Below are positions 56,170 through 64,000 of a stretch of DNA of 64,000 nucleotides, in pieces. Position numbers and translations under genes: made by a program. This stretch comes from Aristolochia californica. Its lineage: Eukaryota; Streptophyta; Magnoliopsida; Piperales; Aristolochiaceae. Each line of letters begins with the position of its first letter. The first letter of the stretch is position 1. The DNA lies in the NCBI GenBank assembly GCA_029961685.1, contig JARWKL010000006.1:15320748-15384747 (forward strand), in the 5' to 3' direction. The notes under the pieces are model-generated. The model was not told the origin of the DNA, ran no database searches, and saw nothing but the letters and a program-made list of their open reading frames with translations.

Positions 56170-57148
56170 GCTCATCTCAGTTATAACATAAATTTTTGGT
56201 CTGCCTTTTTGCCATCTCCGCACTCGTTAATTTTTTGATAAAGTTCGGTTGGGGATTACTAGGGCGGGGATCAGCTACCCGAGTCATAGTCGGAGTGTGT
56301 CTGGATGGTAGGGCTACTGGAGATGCTCCCTGAGATGAAGTATAGCGGTGCCCTTACCACGTGGAGGTAGTGTTCCTCTCACCCAACCAACCCGGCTTAC
56401 GTTGCTACAACTGTTGTCGTTGTTCCATTGCTTGGGCCATATTCATTGCATGAGCTAAATCCATAGGCATAAGGAGATCTACCTCTAGCCGTAAATACTC
56501 ATTGAGACCCGCTGTGAATAGGGAGACCTGTTGGTCAACCAATACCCTCTCACCAGCACGAGCCAACTTTTCTTGGAATAGTTTTTTATATTGTTCCACT
56601 GAACCAGTTTGTCGCAATAGGACTAACTCCTCTAGGGGTTTCTATTGGCGGGAGGGCCAAATCTAACTGTGCATAGATTTTTAAATTCTCCCCAAGTCAT
56701 CCCTGGTCTCTCTTTCTCTACTTGAGTAACCCATAACATGGCTTCATCTGTCACATGGTAAGAGGCTAGTTAGACCTTATCCCATTTAGTACTCCCTTGG
56801 TTCAATTTTTTTTTCACATCTATGCAACCAAATTAAGGGATCAACTGAACCATTGAAAGAGGAAAACTCTAACTTGGTGTACCTTGGAACTGTGCCTCCA
56901 TGCTGGGGTCCTTGGACAGCAATGCGCCCAAGCCACTGTTCTCCTCTTCTGTGATATGGTTGAGCAACCTCTCTCACCTCTGGACTCTGATGTCTCTTTG
57001 CCCTCAACTCCGTTAGCACGCTGATGACTCGGCTCATCTCTTCTTCCAAACCACAAACCTTCCCCAACACTGGTTGTGCTATTTCAAGGCTATCTTCTAT
57101 CTTTTGTATCCTGATTTGAATTTCTTCATTGTTGAGAGTATCCCCCAT
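56170..57148 (-). pseudogene. Chromovirus 4 gag
   Basis: Start MGDTLNNEEIQIRIQK at 57148, just inside the primer site. LEEEMSRVISVLTELRAKR and YTKLEFSSFNGSVDPLIWLHR run to 56786. After a frameshift, 56617-56405 gives QTGSVEQYKKLFQEKLARAGE and LFTAGLNEYLRLEVDLL. Near 56170-56215 the zinc knuckle has a stop codon (TGA for TGC) at its second Cys. Confidence 0.82.
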
Positions 57149-57156
57149 GTTACCCT

Positions 57157-57168
57157 GCTCTTATACCA
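57157..57168 (-). other. Primer binding site (chromovirus 4)
   Basis: The minus strand reads TGGTATAAGAGC, one mismatch from the initiator-Met site, three bases inside the LTR at 57172. Confidence 0.85.
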
Positions 57169-57171
57169 CGC

Positions 57172-58010
57172 TATTATAGTCCCGGGTCATGGATCGAGTA
57201 ACATGGCGTGGGATTTGTAAATCCAGCACTAGTCTTGAGTTGTTGGACTCAGTAAGGAGGGTTAAAGATCCCTTCTTTGAATGGTCTTCCACACGTGATC
57301 AGTCTCCCTTTTGATGAACCCTCTAGTGCTAGAATTATAGCTAGAATTGAAATATTATCACGAGGAGAGAGGATTGAAAGAGGTACCTTTTCTTGCTCAT
57401 GTAAATCAGGGTAGGGGGTAGTCTTGGCTCACGTTGATGGATGTTTTTGCTCTGTTTCCATGATGACTCCCAAACTAGAGGAGTTGCACTAGTCCTTCAT
57501 GTGGAAGAACCAGAAAATCTTCCTTTTTCTGCTCGTCAAGAGGGTTAGAACCCCTGGTTGTTGTTGACACTGAGGAGGAGCGAAGACCCTCTCTTTGGGC
57601 TTGGAAAAGGGGCAGGAAGCTCCTCTTCCAACTATGGATGATGATGGATGAAGGGGGATGAAGATGGATGGCAATGGAGAGTGAAGGATAGGTTGGATTT
57701 TTGGAGTAAACCCTAAACTCAAGATCAAGAGGTGATCTCAGCCTGTTTATACTAGGTTATTCTAAAATCTCAAAGCTTACCTATTTCATTCATCCTTTCC
57801 TTTAAATAGATCACGTCTTGGAGTTTTAGGGTTAGGGTTACTATAATTCCCCATAATGCCCCTACATATAAAAGTAATTAGAAATAAATCCTACTTAAAA
57901 TAATATAAGAAATAAATCCTACTCAAAGTAATATAAGAAATAATTCCTATTGAGTGAGTTGTTGTTGCCTCCTTCGTTGTGTGACTCGGTGTGCTATTAA
58001 GTCCACAACA
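57172..58010 (-). repeat. 5' LTR of chromovirus 4
   Basis: 839 bp. It is shorter than its partner because of an internal deletion of about 37 bp near 57410. The plus-strand left end reads TATTATAGTCCCGGG in place of TGTTACGGTCCCGGG. Confidence 0.88.
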
Positions 58011-58015
58011 GATGG

Positions 58016-59375
58016 GTCAGTTGCTCGCCTTAAAGCACACTTGGTTGCAAAAGGCTATACCCAGTGCTATGGGATAAATTATGAAGAGACTTTCTCTCCA
58101 GTTGCAAAACTGAACTCGATACGTATCAACCTCTCTATTGCTGCTAACTCATCTTGGTCAGTATATCAGCTCGATGTAAAAAATGCATTTTTAAATGGTG
58201 ATATACCCGAAGAAATTTATATGGTCCAACCACCAGGATATGTGGTTGAGGGGGAGTCCTATGCCGGTTAAAGAAATATTTATATGGGTTTAAACAGTCC
58301 CCTTGGGTCTGGTTTGATAAATTCAGTCAAGCGCTTCTACGATTTGGCTTTCACAGGTACTCGGTTGATCACTCAGTATATGTTAAAGATGCTATCAAAG
58401 GGAGGATATTATTTCCGTGTATGTTGATGATATTATCTTGACTGGAAATTACGCTCATAGTATACAAGAAGTGAATAATATGATATGTAAAGAGTTCAAG
58501 ACTAAAGATTTGGGTAAGCTCAAATATTTTCTGGGTATAGAAGTCCTTCAGTCAAATCATGGAATAGTATTGTCTCCAAGAAAATATGTCTTGGATCTTC
58601 TTGAAGAAATAGAAATGAAGGGCTATAGACCAGTTTATACACCTATGGATGAAAATAAAAAATTATGTGCCACAATTGGAGAAAATTTTGACACTGGCAA
58701 ATATCAAAGACTTGCGGGAAAATTGATCTATCTCATGGTAACCAGGCCAGATATATCATATGCTGTGAGTGTGGTAAGCCAATTCATGCACAAACCACAA
58801 ATTACTCATTGGCAAGCGTTGGAGAGAATACTATGATACTTAAAAGGTGCTCCAGGAAGAGGATTGCTATATAAACAACATGGTCACTTCAATATAGAAG
58901 GCTTCTCAGATGTAGATTGGGTTAGATCACCCAATGATAGAAAATCTATGTCTGTGTATTGTACCCTTTTTGGGGGGAACTTGGTCACATGGAAAAGAAA
59001 AAAATCAAAATGTGGTTGCAAGATCTAGTGCAGAAGCAGAATACCGAGCTATGGCCCACACTGTAAGTGAACTTTTATGGATAAAGACTGTTCTTACCGA
59101 ATTAGGATTTTATAAAGGAGGCTCTATGGGCCTACATGTGATAATCAAGCAGCTATTCACTTTACATCAAATCTAGTCTTCCATGAAAGAACTAAACATA
59201 TTGAAGTGGATTGTCATTTTATACGGGAAAAGTTTCAAGCAAGAATAATTTCTCTTAAGTATGTTTCATCTCAAGAGCAATTAGCTGATATCCTCACCAA
59301 ACCGGTAACATCCAAAATTCTATCTTATATAGGTGGCAAGCTGGGTATTTATGATGTATTTTCTCCTCCAGCTTG
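58016..59375 (+). pseudogene. Large copia reverse transcriptase and RNase H
   Basis: RT resumes after element 4: [46 protein letters not shown] and [11 protein letters not shown]. Frame breaks lie at about 58265 and 58390. MYVDDIILTGN at 58417 holds an intact YVDD catalytic motif, followed by KDLGKLKYFLGIEV and AGKLIYLMVTRPDISYAV. RNase H: VVARSSAEAEYRAMAHTVSEL (about 59010-59070), [12 protein letters not shown] and ADILTKPV. The stop is at about 59373, followed directly by the purine tract. Confidence 0.9.
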
Positions 59376-59383
59376 AGGGGGAG

Positions 59384-59772
59384 TGTTGGAAGATGGCCTC
59401 AAGTTCAAAGCTCAAGGCTAGAATCCGACACGTCAAATGAGTGGCAAAGTGGTTATTTATGGTATGTTCCATAAGGATGGCATGAAGATGTAAATACATT
59501 GTGTTAGTATGTCTTTTAATCTATTGAGTTGTAACCCTAAGGGCTTCGTAACACTATAAATAAGAGCATTGGCTAAGAGGTAAGGCATTCAAGCCTTTTC
59601 CTCTCTTTGGAAAAACGTCTAGCTACCCTCTCTTCTCCCTTGACGCAATCTCTCCTTCCCTTAATCTAAACTTTGTTCTCTACCAACCTTCTCCTTTCAC
59701 CTCTTCTCTCTCTTCTCTCCTTCTTCTTCCATGTTAACCTAGAGTCATTCTCATGGGGTCCTAACTTCTACA
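59384..59772 (+). repeat. 3' LTR of the large copia
   Basis: 389 bp, TGTTGGAAGATGGCC to CTTCTACA. The purine tract TTGAGGGGGAG (59373-59383) abuts it. Confidence 0.93.
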
Positions 59773-60016
59773 CCCTTCAAACACATGGGAGTTGAGTGTT
59801 TATTTCTGTGGGGGTCTACTTATTTAGTTTATTCCATCTTTGAACGAAAATTCTTAATAAGTAATTGTAAATTATTAATAATGTTTGTTCAAGATCTGTT
59901 ACGTGTTTTTGAAGAGCTTGGTTATTTTTTGTTGATGGCATTACAACCTTGGTGTTTTTGGGAAAGTGAATTTGAGTTTTGCCTGAGGACGAGCAAAAGC
60001 TAAGTGTGGAGGAATT
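59773..60016 (+). mobile_element. 3' end of the Tat/Athila-like element, after the copia
   Basis: Resumes at the second CCCTT. GTTTTGCCTGAGGACGAGCA and CTAAGTGTGGAGGAATT form the purine-rich tract directly before the LTR at 60017. The 72-codon open frame here is not recognisable. Confidence 0.75.
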
Positions 60017-61147
60017 TGATGAGAATGAAAAATGTCATATTTTTATCCCTTAATGCTTAGGCTTTTATAATTATTTTTTCTTAAATATACTCATTATTCA
60101 TATATTTTGATTTAGGATGCAAATAGAAGCATTAAGTGCAAAATGAAGTTAATGGGGCGATTCTAGACAGTTTCGATATTGCTTCGTAATTTGGGTATAA
60201 CTCTCTCATCCGAGCTCTGATGGAGATGGTTCAAGATTATATGGAATTCCAAGAAAACTTTGTACAACTTTAATGTTTTGAATTTTGAGCGATACTAGCT
60301 GCATCTAGGTCGAAATCTGGCTTGAAGTCGCGGCACGTGCACTGTGACCCAGACCGGATGCAAGAAAAGAAAAACCCTAATCCGGGAGAAAGAAGGGGAA
60401 TAAAAAGGAGAAAAGGAGTTCGACACCCCTGACTTCATTTTATCTTCTCCAGTTTTTCCTCTCTCTTTTCTCTAGTTTTTTCCTTAAGATTTCTTCATGG
60501 CCCTGCGTGGCAAAACTTTCAGACTTGGTCAAAGTAAACTGAAGCCTCGATATCAATACAACTGTGAGATCTGATTTTTTTTCATCGTTCAATTTTTGTT
60601 TTGAGTATTTGATGTTCTTATGTAATTTTCTTTCATGATTGTCTCGTTTAATCACTAGGAGGCCTACTAGTTTATTACTCGTTGCAATCTACTGCTAAGT
60701 AAGATATCAAACCCATAATTGTTTGATCTCTCTAACCTGTGAAGCAATCGCGATTTGTTGATTTGCTGTGTCAAGAATTATTAGATCTTGAGAAGAATGC
60801 TACACTAAATTAAATACAGCCGCATGTGCTTGTGTTGTTTTGCTTCATCGATCTTTCTAATTCTTAAGGCTGCTGCTAGATTAAACACTTTAGTACTTGT
60901 CTTGGGTTGTTAAGTAGTTAGGGTTAATTGGATCGCTTGTTTTTTAATTAACTATGAAAGGAAACATAGGAAGATAGATCCAACGGTTAATATTCAAGTG
61001 CAAATTCATATAGGCTTGCCTCAATGATCAGTCATGAAATTTCAATGGTGGACTAATCACTCTTCGTGGGATTGATCCTTACTTGCACTACTACATATTT
61101 TTTTAGGAGTATAGATTTTATTTTTGGTTGCATGCGACAACACACCA
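60017..61147 (+). repeat. Right LTR of the Tat/Athila-like element, flanked by internal sequence on both sides
   Basis: 1131 bp from TGATGAGAATGAAAAATG to ACACACCA. A purine tract precedes it, as for a 3' LTR. A primer site (TGGAGCCGTTGTTGGGGA, 61153-61170, 15 of 18 bases like the tRNA-Asp site) and gag follow it, as for a 5' LTR. It therefore serves two element bodies. Confidence 0.88.
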
Positions 61148-61309
61148 TATTTTGGAGCCGTTGTTGGGGAGTGATTCTAGTTGATTTTTTTGTGCTTCTT
61201 GTTATCATTATTTCGTTCTTGAAAAAATATATTAAAATAAATAAATATATAAATAAATATTCCTGATTTTATTTTCATGTTTTATTAGAGTTCCCTTGAT
61301 TTTTTATGA

Positions 61310-62136
61310 ATGCTAATCAAGTTGATTTGCGTAGGTTAAGGAGAGAAACTCGGAGGAATTCTGAAGAGAACAATCTAGCTCTTGATTCCTGTTATGCACC
61401 TAGCCAATACTACCCAGAAGACTGGCCTGTTAGGAGTGGAAGACATAGGTACTTAACCCATGGCCATAACATCACACCCCACCTTCACGAGTCGACGACC
61501 ACGGTGGCACAATGACACTAGCCCAACCGCAACCTCACAACCTATCCATATTTTAATCCAGCCTTTACGCTTGACATAGTGACACAGGCCCGACCCGGTT
61601 TCTGCCGACCCTACCTATATTTAAATCCAGCCTCTGTGCGCCCCGGGAATCGAACTCGTGATGTGGGAAGCTGCTCTGATACCAAATATTATGCACCTAG
61701 CCAATACTACCCAAAAGACCGGCCTGTTAGGAGCGGAAGACATAGGTACTTAACCCAAGACCATAACAATTCTCCATTTGAAAGTGAATCTGATTTAGAG
61801 GAGGAAGTCATGGCTGAAAATCGAACTTTGAAAGAGCTTGCAGCCCCTGATTTGAATAAACAATCCTTATGCATAATGTTCCCCACTTTAGATGCTACTA
61901 CTATATTTGAATTAAAATTTAGACTATCACATATCTTGCCCACTTTTCATGGTCTTGCAAGTAAGGATCCTCACAAGCATGTAAAGGAGTTTCATGTGGT
62001 ATGCACGAGTACGAAACCCACATGGGTGACTGAAGAGCAAATTAAATTATGAGCCTGTCCATTTTCTTTGAAGGATTCGGCTAAGGATTGGCTCTATTAT
62101 CTACTCTCTGGGAGTATTACCACATGGAATAAGATG
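61310..62136 (+). pseudogene. Tat/Athila-like gag, split by TRIM 2
   Basis: RLRRETRRNSEENNLALDS (to 61389) continues after the TRIM with FESESDLEEEVMAENRTLKEL, LSHILPTFHGLASKDPHKHV, KEFHVVCTSTKPTWVTEEQI and, after a stop at 62049, FSLKDSAKDWLYYLLSGSITTWNKM. These are the core blocks of the Retrotrans_gag domain of this lineage. The frame is cut at 62136 by copia P. Only the one stop and the insertions disrupt it. Confidence 0.85.
61390..61768 (-). mobile_element. TRIM element 2, TSD ATTCC/ATTCT
   Basis: 379 bp with 82-bp LTRs (61390-61471 and 61687-61768; TGTTATGCACC...CCATAACA), clearly related to TRIM 1. The minus-strand primer site TGGTATCAGAGC (61684-61673) is exact, and the purine tract GGTGGGGTGTGA lies beside the left LTR. 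The core is longer than in TRIM 1 and non-coding. Flanks ATTCC (61385-61389) and ATTCT (61769-61773) differ at one base. It lies inside gag. Confidence 0.92.
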
Positions 62137-62742
62137 TGTTAGAATGTGGGACCCCCCATGGTGCTCGAGCTTGTGGGACCTACCATGAGGACGTGGGACA
62201 CCAAGAAGAGTCCTCACCTAAGCAAACACGAGTTAAGGAATCAAGAAGCACAAGTAGAATTGAGTTAGAAGACTTGAAGATCAAGTGGGACCCACAAATA
62301 TCTCACGAGCTGTCAAACTTATCAAGATGAGCTGGAGGATCACGAGGGACCCACAATGATAAGACTACGAGCTGGTCTTCTCCCCTATAGTCATGTGTAG
62401 AAAGCAAGAGTTCTAGTTCAACTCATATTATGCTTCTAGTAGTTTGGTTTAAATAGACTTATCTTAGAGAGTTAGAGTTGGAATGTAATTAGAATTGAAA
62501 GGATAATTTTCTAAGGACTCTACTTCCTCCTCTACTATAAATAGAGGTGTTTGAATTCGGAATTAATTGAGTTGCACATCTCATTCTCGAGTTACTCTCT
62601 CTCTCTCCCTTTGCTTGGTGCAACCTCTCTTTGCTCTTTTATTTTTTCTTCTCTCTACCTGAGAGCTCTTCTTCCCTTTCGTCTTTTTTTATTTCTTCTT
62701 TCTCTTGCTCGGAATTATGGAAAAGGGATCCTATATCAAACA
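62137..62742 (+). repeat. 5' LTR of copia P
   Basis: 606 bp from TGTTAGAATGTGGGACC to ATATCAAACA. TATAAATAGAGG box at 62536, CT-rich U5. TGGTGTTAGAGC (62743-62754), two mismatches to the initiator-Met site, follows directly. Confidence 0.88.
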
Positions 62743-63191
62743 TGGTGTTAGAGCATTATATTAGGATCCCTCGTCAAATGAATGCTCTGGAGAAGTGATG
62801 ATCAACACCACTCAAAGAAGGCTCTTTTATGAAAGAAGAATATAAGCCAAGAGATAAGTGTTCAAAATTATTTTTTTATGCTACTGGTTTTAAAATTTAT
62901 GAGATGATTTAAGGATGAATATGTGAATGATTTTATCTTATTATGTTATGGATATGCATGCCTCTCTATCTAGAAGGAGCTATCAAAACAGTTTTATGGG
63001 TTTGGAAATTCTGTTTATGAGACCAATCCAAAATCTGATTATTGGGAATTTTTTCGTGGGATAAGAGTTCCATGATATATAAGAATGTTATTGAACCTCT
63101 TATGAGTGGTTTTTGAAAATAAAAATAAAAATAATAATTTAGCATTGATGCTAAATTTTCCCAAACATCGAGTTGATTAAAGAAGTGCTAC

Positions 63192-64000
63192 TTGGTGTTA
63201 TTATTAAAAAACATTTTCTATGAAAGGCCTATCTTGGCTGACAAAAATATGAATATCAAAGGTGATATACTGAGAATCACCACCATATCCTTATGTGGGG
63301 TATCAAAATTTATTGGTTGGTCTACATTAGTTCGGAGGTTTCTTATAAAAAAAGACCTACTTGGTCACCTCACTACCCGAGGACAACCGGTTGATGAAGA
63401 TGATATTTTTTATATGAAATGGCTGAAGAATGATACTTTGGTAATTGGTTGGCTAATAAATAGCATGGAAGAACATGTCTCTAGTAATGTTATTCATCAT
63501 GATATTGCTAACCAAATTTTTCAGACATGTGCTAAACTATACTCATGCCCGGATACACTACATAGACCCTATGATATTCTCCAAAGAATGTTGAATACTA
63601 AACAAGGAGAAAATATTCATAAGTACTTGACCTGTTTTAGAGGCTTTCTTCAAGAGTGGAAGTTAGCTCAACCCTCGACCACTGATATTTGTATCCAAGA
63701 CAAACAGAATGAAGACTTAATTATTGCTATTTGTCTTGAAAATGTTAAACCTTTTGAGTGCTTCTGCTATCCCAAAGTTTGATGATGTGTGTGCAACACT
63801 ACTTCATATTCCAGACAATTCTTCCTCCACTATTGATGTATCATCCACAATGTATTCTGATCATAGAGGATCATCATATGACCACGGTCGAGGCCGAGGT
63901 AGAGGTTATAGAGGGGGCAGAGGAAGAGGTGGAAGGACTGGTGCTGGCAGAACAGATGATACCAAATGTATTCTTTGTAAATTTTTTGGCCACACTATAG
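63192..64000 (+). pseudogene. Copia P gag (UBN2-type), partial
   Basis: Open to 63782: ADKNMNIKGDILRITTISL, WSTLVRRFLIKKDLLGHL, WLINSMEEHVSSNVI, QTCAKLYSCP, YDILQRMLNTKQGENIHKYL and FRGFLQEWKLAQPSTTD. A frameshift near 63755 replaces the expected KPYL...; the other frame then gives SASAIPKFDDVCATLLHIP, a Gly/Arg-rich run and the zinc-knuckle start CILCKFFGHTI at the window edge. It is the best-preserved copia gag of the window. The real start may be upstream of the first ATG used here. Confidence 0.85.

Larger units (their letters stand above)
53218..58010 (-). mobile_element. Chromovirus 4: integrase-less gypsy carrying 72 bp of host DNA, TSD GATGG
   Basis: 4793 bp with LTRs 53218-54092 and 57172-58010, antisense to the copia. 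GATGG at 53213-53217 and 58011-58015 is a perfect target duplication. From the right LTR it has gag, protease, RT and RNase H, then stops at the beginning of integrase. The space up to the left (3') LTR is filled by 72 bp (54093-54164) matching the host flank of chromovirus 1. Its U3 resembles chromovirus 1, while R/U5 differs. Because the perfect TSD encloses the host segment, the chimera moved as a unit. Confidence 0.93.
42029..59772 (+). mobile_element. Ty1/copia element with three nested chromoviruses, TSD CCCTT
   Basis: LTRs 42029-42419 and 59384-59772 (TGTTGGAAGAT...CTTCTACA) with perfect target duplication CCCTT at 42024-42028 and 59773-59777. The primer site TGGTATCAAAGC follows the left LTR and the purine tract TTGAGGGGGAG precedes the right one. 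Pol order is protease, integrase, RT, RNase H, which defines copia. Subtracting the insertions at 44384, 50140 and 53218 leaves about 5.8 kb, a normal copia length. LTRs differ at a few dozen positions, so it is not recent. All frames are disrupted. Confidence 0.95.
62137..64000 (+). mobile_element. Copia P: 5' part of an element running off the window
   Basis: LTR 62137-62742, primer site, leader and gag, in plus orientation, inserted in the Tat/Athila-like gag. AGATG (62132-62136) is the left flank for a target duplication; the right end lies outside the window. Related to copia M. Confidence 0.88.

Noticed and set aside
63758..64000. 80-codon frame at the right window edge
   Set aside because: The overlapping frame encodes the expected copia gag continuation with its Gly/Arg-rich tail and zinc knuckle, so this one is a shadow.

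Overview
This is nuclear DNA of a flowering plant, from a repeat-dense and probably heterochromatic or pericentromeric region. The evidence is plant copia and gypsy LTR retrotransposons with tRNA-iMet and tRNA-Asp type primer sites, a plant bZIP gene with spliceosomal introns, and a long satellite array. Nothing in the window identifies the species. There are no bacterial genes, rRNA or tRNA genes, and no CRISPR arrays.

Layout. Positions 1-12845: satellite array with a unit of about 675 bp, cut abruptly by copia DNA. 12846-17749: minus-strand nest in which one copia element (gag and protease still readable) lies in the leader of a second copia whose LTR is split by a solo gypsy LTR. 17750-23400: the one convincing host gene, a four-coding-exon bZIP gene on the minus strand (similar to Arabidopsis At4g06598/At1g58110) with two 5'UTR exons and a GC-rich start. 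23400-27002: AT-rich intergenic DNA, then CT-rich tandem repeats. 27003-33133: chromovirus 1 (Ty3/gypsy, minus) with perfect target duplication GCCTC. 33134-37082: short host flank, then a gag/pol-less copia carrying a TRIM element. 37083-61147: a Tat/Athila-like gypsy (LTR, carrier of a captured host gene, LTR) whose 3' part holds a 17.7-kb copia insertion (TSD CCCTT). That copia is itself broken by three antisense chromoviruses: element 2 (44384-49366), element 3 (50140-52334) and element 4 (53218-58010). 61148-64000: the gag of a second Tat/Athila-like body, interrupted by a second TRIM and by the 5' part of another copia that runs off the window.

The nest can be resolved because target-site duplications are readable: removing elements 2, 3 and 4 restores one copia of about 5.8 kb in the order gag-PR-IN-RT-RH. 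Two observations stand out. Element 4 has lost its integrase and carries instead, next to its 3' LTR, a 72-bp piece of the host DNA that flanks chromovirus 1. The Tat/Athila-like element carries a roughly 1-kb decayed copy of a host protein-coding gene fused directly to its gag leader. Almost all retroelement reading frames are broken, and two of the three readable chromovirus RTs carry the same Asp-to-Tyr change in the catalytic motif.
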